63,428 bases of DNA, from the NCBI RefSeq assembly GCF_937129525.1, contig NZ_CAKZNK010000015.1, positions 1-63,428 of the forward strand. Reading direction: 5' to 3'. The notes under the pieces are model-generated. The model saw only the letters and a list, made by a program, of their open reading frames with translations. It had not been told where the DNA came from and did not search any database. This DNA comes from an uncultured Chloroflexus sp. GTDB taxonomy: Bacteria > Chloroflexota > Chloroflexia > Chloroflexales > Chloroflexaceae. A program made the translations under genes and the position numbers. Of the stretch, positions 1-7,818 are shown one piece after another. Position 1 is the stretch's first letter; each line of letters opens with the position of its first letter.

Positions 1-77
1 GAGCGCCAGCAACGCGCGTTTCCGGCCCAGCCCCCAACGAAAGCCGCGCAGATTGCCATCGGCGCCAAGCGCGCGAT
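1..77. repeat. First copy of a 77-bp direct repeat (ogt 3' fragment)
   Basis: These 77 bases are identical to 134-210, at an offset of 133 bp. The second copy lies inside the intact ogt gene and covers codons just after the active-site Pro-Cys-His-Arg. The first copy follows the ogt stop codon in the minus direction and is cut by the window edge, so its true length is unknown. It looks like a partial tandem duplication of the gene's 3' end. Confidence 0.9.
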
Positions 78-100
78 TTGAGGCGTGGTAGCAAGCCAGC

Positions 101-631
101 TCACAAATCGAGTTCAGGCAATAACACGCCTTCGAGCGCCAGCAACGCGCGTTTCCGGCCCAGCCCCCAACGAAAGCCGCGCAGATTGCCATCGGCGCCA
201 AGCGCGCGATGACACGGCACCACGACCGCCAGTGGATTGGCAGCGCACGCGCGACCCACTGCTCGCGCCGCAGTGACCGGCAGGCCGAGCGCGCCGGCAA
301 GCTGGCCGTAGGTGCGAGTGCTACCACGCGGAATGGCCCGCAATGCCTGCCAGACTTGCTGCTGAAAAGGAGTGCCCACCGGATCGAGCGGCAATGGCGG
401 GAGATCGGCTTCGTTGCGCAGGTAGGCTGTAATCGCGGCAATTGCCGCCGATGTCACCTGGGTTTCGGCGAGATTGATTGAGGCAAACGGGAACCCGGCG
501 CGTAGCGCATCCAGCAATGGAGAATCATTATCGCCCAGATAGACGGCGCACAGGCCGGTCGTGGTAGCCGCCACCAGCACCCGCCCCAACGGGCTGTCAG
601 AGAAGGCGACTGAGATTGTTTTGATCTTCAC
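101..631 (-). CDS. ogt: Methylated-DNA--protein-cysteine methyltransferase
   Basis: This suicide repair protein transfers the alkyl group from O6-alkylguanine in DNA to its own cysteine. The C-terminal half carries the family signature Pro-Cys-His-Arg, with the acceptor cysteine near residue 140, and the Arg-Ala-Val-Gly region upstream of it. I chose the GTG at 631 (176 residues, typical for the family) because an AAAGG element lies 7 bp upstream. The frame stays open to an ATG at 718 (205 residues), but the extra N-terminus does not resemble the family. It follows trpE on the same strand after about 100 bp. Its 3' part is duplicated just downstream (1-77). Confidence 0.9.
   Translation of the reverse strand: MKIKTISVAFSDSPLGRVLVAATTTGLCAVYLGDNDSPLLDALRAGFPFASINLAETQVTSAAIAAITAYLRNEADLPPLPLDPVGTPFQQQVWQALRAIPRGSTRTYGQLAGALGLPVTAARAVGRACAANPLAVVVPCHRALGADGNLRGFRWGLGRKRALLALEGVLLPELDL
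134..210. repeat. Second copy of the 77-bp direct repeat (inside ogt)
   Basis: This copy is identical to 1-77 and is part of the intact ogt reading frame. Between the two copies are 56 bp: the real 3' end of ogt with its stop codon, plus a short non-coding stretch. Confidence 0.9.
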
Positions 632-736
632 AACAGTGCCTTTTGCTGACGGGCGAGCTGCGCCATCGAGTAGCTCACCCGTCACATGCGGATAATCGTC
701 GCGCGTCCCCCTCAGCATGACGCAACGATCGACATA

Positions 737-2251
737 CTACGAGACACCAGATTGCAATTCTTCAGCCAGATCAATCGAGCGCAGTGACGCCGCCGCTTTA
801 TTACAGCTTTCATTGAACTCGTATTCAGGCGTGCTATCGGCAACCACGCCGGCGGCAGCCTGAGCGTAAGCGATGCCGTCCTTGACAATCAGCGTGCGCA
901 AGGCGATGCACGTGTCAAGATCACCGTTAAAACCAAGGTGACCGACTGCGCCGGCGTAGATACCGCGCTGCTCACCTTCCAGTTCGGCGATAATCTCCAT
1001 CGAACGGATCTTAGGCGCGCCGGTAACGGTACCGGCAGGGAAGCAGGCGCGCAAAGCATCAATCGGCTTGAGATCGGCGCGCAGACGACCGGTGACCTCT
1101 GAGACGATGTGTTGCACGTGACTATACTTTTCGATGGTCATAAACACCGGCACTTCCACAGTGCCAGGTTCACTGATCCGACCCAGATCGTTGCGACCCA
1201 GATCGACCAGCATCAGATGCTCGGCACGCTCTTTCTCATCGGCCAGAAGCTCGGCAGCCAGGCGCTCATCTTCGGCGGCATCACGACCACGCCAGCGCGT
1301 GCCGGCAATCGGGCGTGTCGTGACTTTGCCATCACGCACCTGCACGAGCATCTCTGGCGAAGCTCCAACCAGATCGCCCTCACCGGTGCGGATGTAGAAC
1401 ATATACGGCGAAGGATTGATGGTGCGCAAGGCGCGATAGATGGTGAAACTGTCGGCGCTCGTGGCCTTGCTGAAGCGCTGGGAAATCTGTACTTGAAAGA
1501 TGTCGCCGGCCATGATGTACTCTTTGGCGCGCAAGACTGCCGCCTTAAACTCGGCTTCGGTGCGATTCGAGGCGACCGGATTGGGCGACAAACGGGATGG
1601 CGTGTTGTGCGGCTCGTAGTTGCGCAGACTGAAACCGACGCTCGGCGGCAACGGTCTTTGCAGGCGGGAAATCAGCAGCTCGATCCGGTTGACGGCGCGC
1701 TGATACTCGGCAGCCAGATCCTCGACATCGAGATGGACATGCGAGATGACGATGATCTTGTGGCGGACGTGATCAAAGGCGAGCAGTGTATCGACAAACA
1801 TCCACCAGCTATCAGGCATGTCGTAAGGTCGTATCGACGGTATCGGCAACCGCTCGAAATAGCGGGCCGATTCGTAGCTGAGGTAGCCGACGGCGCCGCC
1901 AACAAAGATCGGCAGATTAGGGAGCCGAATCGGACGATAAGCACTGAGATAGCTCTCAAGCACGATGAGCGGGTCAGTATACGAGAGTGTCTGCTTATAA
2001 CCGCCGTGAGTGGCCTGCGCCACGCCATCGTGCATTCGTAACACCATGTACGGATCGCTGCCGATAAACGAATAGCGCCCGACATTCTGACCACCGGTGA
2101 CGCTTTCGAGCAGAAAACCGAGACCGCCCTGGGCAATTTTAAGATATGCCGAGACCGGCGTTTCGAGATCGGCCATGATCTCGCGGTAAATCGGGCAGAG
2201 ATTGCCCTGATGGCGCAATTCGTACATCTGGTCAAGGGTTGGATAGTACAT
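737..2251 (-). CDS. trpE: Anthranilate synthase component I
   Basis: TrpE converts chorismate to anthranilate in the first committed step of tryptophan synthesis, using ammonia delivered by the TrpG glutaminase, which is not in this window. The protein (504 residues) has an N-terminal anthranilate synthase domain followed by the chorismate-binding domain. Conserved stretches seen include PIAGTRWRGRD, DLGRNDLGR and FPAGTVTGAPK. The start at 2251 has a GGGGA element upstream; an in-frame ATG at 2281 would add ten unlikely residues. The gene lies 36 bp downstream of trpS on the same strand, so the two are probably co-transcribed. Isochorismate or aminodeoxychorismate synthase is the main alternative, but the length and N-terminal domain favour TrpE. 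Confidence 0.94.
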   Translation of the reverse strand: MYYPTLDQMYELRHQGNLCPIYREIMADLETPVSAYLKIAQGGLGFLLESVTGGQNVGRYSFIGSDPYMVLRMHDGVAQATHGGYKQTLSYTDPLIVLESYLSAYRPIRLPNLPIFVGGAVGYLSYESARYFERLPIPSIRPYDMPDSWWMFVDTLLAFDHVRHKIIVISHVHLDVEDLAAEYQRAVNRIELLISRLQRPLPPSVGFSLRNYEPHNTPSRLSPNPVASNRTEAEFKAAVLRAKEYIMAGDIFQVQISQRFSKATSADSFTIYRALRTINPSPYMFYIRTGEGDLVGASPEMLVQVRDGKVTTRPIAGTRWRGRDAAEDERLAAELLADEKERAEHLMLVDLGRNDLGRISEPGTVEVPVFMTIEKYSHVQHIVSEVTGRLRADLKPIDALRACFPAGTVTGAPKIRSMEIIAELEGEQRGIYAGAVGHLGFNGDLDTCIALRTLIVKDGIAYAQAAAGVVADSTPEYEFNESCNKAAASLRSIDLAEELQSGVS

Positions 2252-2287
2252 TCGATTTCCCCATTGATTGATCTGCCCCAACCGGCA

Positions 2288-3298
2288 TTACACACGATCG
2301 TTCGGCAACACAAACCCGACCCGTTCGAGAATCTGGGTCATCTTGGGTTCGGCGACAGCGCGAGCCTGGGCAGCGCCGATGGCGAGAATACGATCGAGTT
2401 CAGCCGGATCGTTCATCAACTGATAGTAGCGCTCGCGAATAGGCCGAAGCGACTCGATCACGACCTCGGTCAATTCACGCTTCAGCGTACCGTAGCCTTT
2501 ACCGGCGAAATGGGCCTCAATTTCGGGCCGGCTCTTGCCGGTCAGCAACTCGTAAATCTGCAAGAGGTTATTTACCCCGGCGCGCGCCGGATCGTCACTG
2601 AACCGAATTTCATTGTACGAATCGGTCACAGCCCGCTTGATCGCCCACCGAATCTCATCGGGATCATCGACAATCCGGATGGCGTGGCCGCGAGTGGTTT
2701 CCGATTTGCTCATCTTAACCGATGGATCGTTCAGCCCCATAATGCGGGCGCCACTCTCACGGATGACCGGTTTAGGAATGACGAACGTCTCACCAAACAG
2801 ATGATTGAAGCGCTGAGCCAGATCGCGGGTCAATTCAATATGCTGCTTCTGATCCTCGCCGACCGGCACCTCGTCGGCATCGTAGAGCAAAATATCGGCG
2901 GCCATCAGCACCGGATAGGTGAGGAGGCCAGTCATCACACTCTCTTGTTTTTGGGCTTTTGTCTTGTATTGGGTCATGCGTTCGAGCCAGCCAAGCGGCG
3001 TAACGCAGCTAAAAATCCACGAACACTCGGCATGCGCGCGCACGTGACTCTGGACGAAGAGCGTGGTCTGTTGCGGATCAATTCCACAGGCGATCAGCAA
3101 TGCGGCCAGTTCACGAGTTTGCTGGCGCAAAGCCGTCGGTTCCTGCGGAACGGTAATTGCGTGCAAATCGACGATACAGATGAAATTGGTTTTTTGCCCC
3201 TGACCGATTACCCATTGCTGGATTGCGCCCAGATAGTTACCGATATGCAGATTGCCCGAAGGCTGAATACCGGAAAAGACACGAGGTTTGCGATTCAT
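2288..3298 (-). CDS. trpS: Tryptophanyl-tRNA synthetase
   Basis: TrpS charges tRNA-Trp in the cytoplasm. The 336-residue protein is a class I synthetase with the Rossmann signature HIGN (HIGH equivalent) near the N-terminus and the loop KMSKS further on (PSVKMSKSE). The start at 3298 is set by a strong GAGGAG element 6 bp upstream; the open frame extends another 13 codons without support. The gene precedes trpE on the same strand, linking tryptophan charging with its synthesis. No T-box is visible in its roughly 110-bp leader, unlike the TrpB2 gene nearby. Confidence 0.96.
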   Translation of the reverse strand: MNRKPRVFSGIQPSGNLHIGNYLGAIQQWVIGQGQKTNFICIVDLHAITVPQEPTALRQQTRELAALLIACGIDPQQTTLFVQSHVRAHAECSWIFSCVTPLGWLERMTQYKTKAQKQESVMTGLLTYPVLMAADILLYDADEVPVGEDQKQHIELTRDLAQRFNHLFGETFVIPKPVIRESGARIMGLNDPSVKMSKSETTRGHAIRIVDDPDEIRWAIKRAVTDSYNEIRFSDDPARAGVNNLLQIYELLTGKSRPEIEAHFAGKGYGTLKRELTEVVIESLRPIRERYYQLMNDPAELDRILAIGAAQARAVAEPKMTQILERVGFVLPNDRV

Positions 3299-3345
3299 AC
3301 TATTCTCCTCAAGCAGATGACCTTTGTGCAGGCACATGCGATGAC

Positions 3346-3383
3346 AAAGCCATCAGAAAATTAATGATATACTAAAGCCATCA
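3346..3383. promoter_or_regulatory. Divergent trpS/glycosidase promoter region with direct repeat
   Basis: The decamer AAAGCCATCA occurs at 3346-3355 and again at 3374-3383, 28 bp apart. Between them, directly next to the second copy, is a plus-strand -10 box TATACT (3368-3373) that would serve the secreted glycosidase gene at 3413. The repeats could be an operator; the -35 is weak. Confidence 0.4.
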
Positions 3384-3412
3384 TTGTCTTTCGCGATAGT
3401 TACAGGGATGCG

Positions 3413-5365
3413 ATGAAGCGTTCGTTCCTTTGGTTGATGTTGATCGGGCTGCTCGGTAGCCTGAGCATACCGGCGACGCCGCTGCTGGCAAACACCTCCG
3501 CCAGTTTCACCAGTCTTCATCCAACCGTGCAACCATTGACACCCACGCCGGTCTTTGCGCGCATCACCGGCTACGAGGGGCCGGTCACGCTGCTTGTCTT
3601 CGACAGTCGCGGGCGCTTTGCCGGCGCCTTCCCATCGACTATTGCCAACGGCGAAGGCTGGATTGAGGTGATACCACGCGGCGCATTGGGTGAGCACTGG
3701 GCTGCGCTCTTCACCGCTGACGGGGAGATGGTCGCCAGTGGTCAGATCTATCGGCTTACTGCCGAAACCGCGCTGCGTAGTGGCGTGACCGGCTACGACC
3801 GCCTCTATCCAACAGTGCGCCAGTTTATGGCGGCAGACCGGCTGAGTTATCAGCTTGACGGGCAACCGGTGGCCGGCTACCGTTCGCCCGATAGCCCATT
3901 GCTCTGGTTGCGCGATCACTACTACCAGAATCGCGCCTTTCGCTACTTTGAGACCGATCTCTACTCGCTGCCGGAGGCCTTCGCCCGCGCGCAAGCGCCC
4001 GATGGCAGTCTGCCAGACTTTCTGGCCCGGCCAGAATGGGGCATTCCAGCGTTCCGCACTCCGGTCGAAGCCGATGTTGAATATCTCTTTGTCCAGTTGA
4101 TCTTTGAAACGTGGCAGGTCACCGGCAATACCGACTGGATGCTGAAGATGCTGCCTGCGGCTCAGCGGGCACTCGACTATACGCTGCGCGATCCGTTGCG
4201 TTGGGAACCAACGCTTGGCCTGGTGAAGCGTCCGTTCACCATTGACACCTGGGACTACGAATATGGCCCGGCGGTAGTAAATCCGAACACGGGTGAATTG
4301 GGGCCGCGTCACTGGATCGATGAGCAGACCAAATGGGGCATTTTCCACGGCGACAATACTGGCCTGGCAGCGGCACTCAATGCGCTGGCCCTGATGGAAG
4401 AGGCGGCAGGTCAGGCCGATCTGGCCGCGGTGCGCCGAATCATTGCTGCCGACATCATGACGCGCCTCAATGCGCTGAGCTGGAATGGCCGTTTTTACAC
4501 CCATCACGTCAAACTCATCCCCTACGATGTGCCCGGCGTGAATGAAGCCGAGCAATTGAGCCTCTCAAATGCCATTGCGCTCAATCGCGGTGTGCTGAGT
4601 GAATCGCAAGGGCAGGCGATTGTTGGTGAATATCTGCGCCGACTGAACGATCCCAACCGCGTTGCTTTTGCCGAATGGTACAGTATCGATCCACCCTTTC
4701 CCGCCAGCGCTTTCGGTATGAACAACCGGCTGGGTGAACGACCCGGCGAATACGTTAACGGCGGTGTCATGCCGCTCGTTGGCGGCGAGCTGGCGCGCGG
4801 CGCATTTCGCTTCGGGTACGAAGCCTACGGCTTCAACATTCTGCAACGTTACATTGATCTGATCGAGCGCACCGGCGCAACCTACCTCTGGTATTACCCG
4901 ACCGGCGGGATCGCGCCAGTGCGTGAATTTCTCCCCACTGACGGCTGGGGAGCCAGCGCTATGCTCGGCGCGTTGATCGAAGGCGCCGCCGGCATCGAAG
5001 ATCGACAGGTAAACTTCAACGCAGTCGTTATTTCGCCGCGCTGGCTGGCCGATCCCGTTCACGAGATTCGTGATGTCTACGCTGTTGCGCGATACGCTGC
5101 CGGCGATGGATACGTTGCCTACCACTGGCGCTTTACTCCTGCCATTGTCGGTCAGCCAGGGCGCATTGAGCTGGCTGTCACCGGGAGCGGCGAAACATTT
5201 CGGTTGCGACTGCTGCTCCCTGCCGGAGCCAATCCGCAAGCAGTTATCTTGAATGGCGCGTCAGCATCGCTCCAGATCGAGCAGATCGGCGCGAGTCGCT
5301 ACCTGATTATCGATGCAGCCGGGCCACTGAATACGGTACAGGTTATGTTCACCACCTCGCGTTAA
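3413..5365 (+). CDS. Secreted six-hairpin glycosidase-like protein
   Basis: This 650-residue protein begins with a classic signal peptide: two basic residues, a hydrophobic core of about 20 residues, then an Ala-X-Ala-type site near residue 27. A beta-rich N-terminal part is followed by a long helical region with features of (alpha/alpha)6-barrel glycosidases (WLRDHYY, QAPDGSLPDF, and a late block containing YYPTGG and TDGWGASAML). The C-terminus is again beta-rich. I infer an extracellular carbohydrate-active enzyme but cannot assign a GH family or substrate. The nearby stem-loop at 5375-5404 ends the gene. It sits alone on the plus strand between tryptophan genes, with no obvious functional link to them. 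Confidence 0.75.
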   Translation: MKRSFLWLMLIGLLGSLSIPATPLLANTSASFTSLHPTVQPLTPTPVFARITGYEGPVTLLVFDSRGRFAGAFPSTIANGEGWIEVIPRGALGEHWAALFTADGEMVASGQIYRLTAETALRSGVTGYDRLYPTVRQFMAADRLSYQLDGQPVAGYRSPDSPLLWLRDHYYQNRAFRYFETDLYSLPEAFARAQAPDGSLPDFLARPEWGIPAFRTPVEADVEYLFVQLIFETWQVTGNTDWMLKMLPAAQRALDYTLRDPLRWEPTLGLVKRPFTIDTWDYEYGPAVVNPNTGELGPRHWIDEQTKWGIFHGDNTGLAAALNALALMEEAAGQADLAAVRRIIAADIMTRLNALSWNGRFYTHHVKLIPYDVPGVNEAEQLSLSNAIALNRGVLSESQGQAIVGEYLRRLNDPNRVAFAEWYSIDPPFPASAFGMNNRLGERPGEYVNGGVMPLVGGELARGAFRFGYEAYGFNILQRYIDLIERTGATYLWYYPTGGIAPVREFLPTDGWGASAMLGALIEGAAGIEDRQVNFNAVVISPRWLADPVHEIRDVYAVARYAAGDGYVAYHWRFTPAIVGQPGRIELAVTGSGETFRLRLLLPAGANPQAVILNGASASLQIEQIGASRYLIIDAAGPLNTVQVMFTTSR

Positions 5366-5374
5366 CGGTTTGGT

Positions 5375-5404
5375 AACGGGCCGTGGCATTCCTCACGGCC
5401 CGTT
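5375..5404. terminator. Bidirectional stem-loop between convergent genes
   Basis: A perfect 11-bp inverted repeat (AACGGGCCGTG / CACGGCCCGTT) with an 8-nt loop fills most of the 49 bp between the convergent glycosidase and TrpB2 genes. The U-tract is weak on both sides. Confidence 0.65.
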
Positions 5405-5414
5405 CAAGTTGTTC

Positions 5415-6773
5415 CTAGCCGACCGACGGCAAACCGGCCAGAGCCATCGCGACTTCGGCATCGGAATATTCGTAGTCGCGCAGCTTGCCGGCCTGATAAT
5501 CCATATAGGCCTGCAAATCGAAATGGCCGTGGCCACAGAGATTAAACAGGATAACCTCGCTCTTGCCCTCCTCCTTGCAGCGGAGCGCCTCGCGGATGAC
5601 GCCGGCAATGGCATGATTGGCTTCGGGCGCCGGCAAAATACCCTCGACCCGGGCAAACTGCACCCCGGCGGCAAAGGTTTCGAGCTGCTGGATCGCGATG
5701 GCTTCGATAACGCCCAGCTCGAGCAGGTGACTGACCAGCGGCGCCATCCCGTGGTAGCGCAAGCCACCGGCGTGAATGCCGGGCGGCACAAACGTGCTAC
5801 CGAGGGTATGCATCTTGATCAGTGGGGTCAGATGGGCGGTATCGCCAAAGTCATAGGCATACTTGCCCCTGGTGAGTGACGGGCAAGCTGCCGGCTCTAC
5901 CGCAACGACGCGCAGCGGGCGCTCGCCGCGCAGTTTTGCTCCGATGAAGGGGAATGCGATACCGGCGAAGTTAGAACCGCCGCCGGTACAACCAACCACC
6001 ACATCTGGATAATCGCCGGCCATCTCGAGCTGGAGCAGCGCTTCCTGACCAATGACCGTCTGGTGGAGCAGCACATGATTGAGCACGCTGCCAAGCGCAT
6101 AGCGGGTATCGTCGCGTTGAGCCGCCACCTCAACTGCCTCAGAGATTGCAATACCGAGACTGCCAGTGCTATCGGGATGCTCGGCCAGAATTGCGCGACC
6201 GGCAGCCGTCTCGGCGCTGGGACTGGCGATCACGCGCGCGCCGTAGGTCTCCATCAGCGCCCGCCGATAGGGCTTCTGATTGTAGCTTATTTTGACCATG
6301 AAGACTTCAACTTCAAGACCAAAGAGCGCGCCAGCGAAGGCCAGCGATGACCCCCACTGACCGGCGCCGGTCTCTGTGACGAGCCGGCGAACACCCTCTT
6401 GCTTGTTATAGTAGGCCTGGGCGACGGCGGTATTAGGCTTGTGGCTGCCCGCCGGGCTGACTCCTTCGTACTTGTAGTAAATCTTCGCCGGCGTATCGAG
6501 CGCCCGTTCAAGACGACGCGCGCGGAAAAGAGGGGTAGGCCGCCACTGCCGGTAGATTGCCCGCACCTCGTCGGGGATGGGGATGGCGCGCTCGGTACTG
6601 ACCTCTTGTTTGATTAACTCCATTGGGAAGAGTGGCGCAAGGTCAGCCGGGCCAATCGGCTGGCCGGTTCCTGGATGCAACGGCGGCGGTGGCAACGATG
6701 GCAGATCGGCAGCGATGTTGTACCACGTCTCGGGCAGGCGATCTTCGCTGAGCAGATACTTGATGGTTTCCAC
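5415..6773 (-). CDS. trpB: TrpB2-type tryptophan synthase beta chain
   Basis: This PLP enzyme of the TrpB2 branch joins indole and serine to make tryptophan, often without a TrpA partner. The 452-residue protein is longer than classical TrpB (about 400) and has the N-terminal extension typical of TrpB2. The PLP-lysine motif is GSHKPNTA, and glycine-rich phosphate binding is seen in [12 protein letters not shown] chose the GTG at 6773, 8 bp after AAGGAG; the open frame upstream runs through the T-box leader and is not coding. The gene is alone on its strand and preceded by a complete T-box, so its expression should rise when charged tRNA-Trp is scarce. Confidence 0.93.
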   Translation of the reverse strand: METIKYLLSEDRLPETWYNIAADLPSLPPPPLHPGTGQPIGPADLAPLFPMELIKQEVSTERAIPIPDEVRAIYRQWRPTPLFRARRLERALDTPAKIYYKYEGVSPAGSHKPNTAVAQAYYNKQEGVRRLVTETGAGQWGSSLAFAGALFGLEVEVFMVKISYNQKPYRRALMETYGARVIASPSAETAAGRAILAEHPDSTGSLGIAISEAVEVAAQRDDTRYALGSVLNHVLLHQTVIGQEALLQLEMAGDYPDVVVGCTGGGSNFAGIAFPFIGAKLRGERPLRVVAVEPAACPSLTRGKYAYDFGDTAHLTPLIKMHTLGSTFVPPGIHAGGLRYHGMAPLVSHLLELGVIEAIAIQQLETFAAGVQFARVEGILPAPEANHAIAGVIREALRCKEEGKSEVILFNLCGHGHFDLQAYMDYQAGKLRDYEYSDAEVAMALAGLPSVG

Positions 6774-6808
6774 GGACACCTCTCCTTCATGCACTGCAAT
6801 CAACCAAC

Positions 6809-6838
6809 AAAAAAGCTCTCGACCAGATTGGTCGAGAG
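6809..6838 (-). terminator. T-box intrinsic terminator
   Basis: On the minus strand a 9-bp stem CTCTCGACC / GGTCGAGAG with a 5-nt loop is followed by CTTTTTTG. It lies between the T-box core and the ribosome-binding site of the TrpB2 gene, as expected for attenuation. Confidence 0.92.
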
Positions 6839-7104
6839 ACGGGTAAACCGCGGTGCCACTCTCGTTCGCCGCTGCTCGCGCAAACGGCGCACTCTGCGGG
6901 TGCTGTCGGCTCTGCCGCTTCACACCCAGCGCCCTGATAACGGTGGCGTCTCCGGCAACGACTACTGCGGGAAAGATTCCCGGTTTGCCGCGCGACTCAC
7001 AGGCCCATTCACAAGCGCCGAACTCGCCGATCTCGCACCATCACCGGCTCGCTGGACTGTCGCCGCGCTTGCTACTCTTCCTGATCAACGTCGGCTATTT
7101 GCAT
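6809..7104 (-). promoter_or_regulatory. T-box leader of the TrpB2 gene (tRNA-Trp sensing)
   Basis: Read on the minus strand, the leader has the stem I signatures GGAAGAGTAG (about 7070-7079) and AGCGAGCCGG...GGTGCGAG. A specifier loop follows with GAA-TGG-GCC; the Trp codon TGG is at 7005-7007. Next is the conserved T-box core TGGCACCGCGG (near 6848-6858), which can pair with the tRNA acceptor end as an antiterminator. It ends in an intrinsic terminator at 6809-6838. Order and spacing fit a transcriptional T-box. That it reads tRNA-Trp is inferred from the TGG codon and from the gene controlled. Confidence 0.93.
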
Positions 7105-7112
7105 GTGGCGGC

Positions 7113-7141
7113 AGTATACCATTCTTGCCTACAGGTGTCAA
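7113..7141 (-). promoter_or_regulatory. Sigma-70-like promoter of the T-box/TrpB2 transcript
   Basis: On the minus strand a perfect -35 TTGACA (7136-7141) and -10 TATACT (7113-7118) are separated by 17 bp. Transcription would start near 7105, just before stem I of the T-box. Confidence 0.9.
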
Positions 7142-7166
7142 CGCATGTCGCACGATCACGCGCCAT

Positions 7167-7198
7167 CTGCGCCAGGCAAACCGGTCTGCCTGGCGCAG
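7167..7198. repeat. 12-bp perfect inverted repeat (stem-loop)
   Basis: CTGCGCCAGGCA at 7167-7178 pairs with TGCCTGGCGCAG at 7187-7198 around an 8-nt loop. No U-tract flanks it, so it is not an ordinary terminator. It lies just upstream of the T-box promoter. Confidence 0.75.
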
Positions 7199-7660
7199 GT
7201 GTCATTCACGCCGGCATTGATCCGGCGCTTGAGCAGAACATAGTGCCTACCGCAGTAATGGCACGATCAGAATCACCAAGATCGCTCGCGTAGTCGTGGC
7301 GCGTTTTCAGGTAACACCAGCAATCGAACCTGAGCGAGAAACAACCGCCAGCCCCGACTGTCTGTCATTACGGCCTGCAGAAAACATGCACACCGGATTC
7401 ACAGGACAAATTGACAGTATTACAGATTCAGTGCTATTAGCGGAAGGCAAGAAGTGCAAGAATCAACAACGGCCACCCTTCGCGGGTAGCCGGAGAGAGG
7501 GGATGAGGGCGGTGGGCAGATTGAAAACTTATCTGTCGCGCGGCAACCACCGCAAATCACTCCGCTTGACGATGGTAAGTGTAACAGTCTTGTATTAGAT
7601 CTTGATTAATCGAAGATTAGACGAACGTTAACGCTGATCAGGTTATGAACATTCCCCATG

Positions 7661-7688
7661 TTATCCACAATTCCACCAGTTATCCACA
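7661..7688 (+). promoter_or_regulatory. Pair of consensus DnaA boxes
   Basis: Two exact TTATCCACA nonamers start 19 bp apart (7661 and 7680), same orientation, in AT-rich intergenic DNA upstream of crtI. They match the larger cluster at 14.3-14.5 kb. Confidence 0.65.
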
Positions 7689-7818
7689 ATCCAATAGCGG
7701 ATCTCCATTGTCTGCCGGGAACCGAATCGAACCAGGGCGTGACCGGCACCGAAAAGCGGTGTATACTCAAACAGGAGATAGTGCAACAAGAGTTTGCTAC
7801 ACGGCAGAGGAGTAGTTT

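Larger units (their letters stand above)
7142..7818. other. Long intergenic region with hairpin and two DnaA boxes
   Basis: No convincing gene is seen. The stretch holds a strong 12-bp stem-loop (7167-7198) and two perfect TTATCCACA sites (7661-7669 and 7680-7688) in an AT-richer section. The crtI upstream region has a -10-like TATACT at 7762-7767. A lone TTGACA at 7411-7416 has only a weak -10 partner. A 100-codon open frame at 7296-7598 has no ribosome-binding site or protein-like character. Confidence 0.7.

Noticed and set aside
1109-2041. A 310-codon plus-strand frame inside trpE
   Set aside because: Antisense shadow of a clearly conserved gene.
2210-3364. A 384-codon open frame on the plus strand across trpS
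   Set aside because: It is antisense to trpS, which has full family motifs; the frame stays open because of codon bias and its translation has no protein-like pattern.
3299-3412. T-box or Trp attenuator in front of trpS
   Set aside because: No TGGNACCGCG core, no specifier loop and no Trp-rich leader peptide were found in the 110 bp.
3353-4555. A 400-codon minus-strand frame opposite the secreted glycosidase gene
   Set aside because: Antisense shadow; no ribosome-binding site and no recognisable domain, while the plus-strand frame has a signal peptide and fold pattern.
6774-6923. N-terminal extension of the TrpB2 frame
   Set aside because: It runs through the T-box terminator and antiterminator; the family N-terminus and the ribosome-binding site support GTG 6773.
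7411-7439. TTGACA followed by a possible -10
   Set aside because: The -10 candidates (CTATTA or TATTAG) are poor and the nearest gene is 380 bp away.
7296-7598. 100-codon frame in the crtI upstream region
   Set aside because: No ribosome-binding site, no hydrophobic or domain pattern, rare codons.
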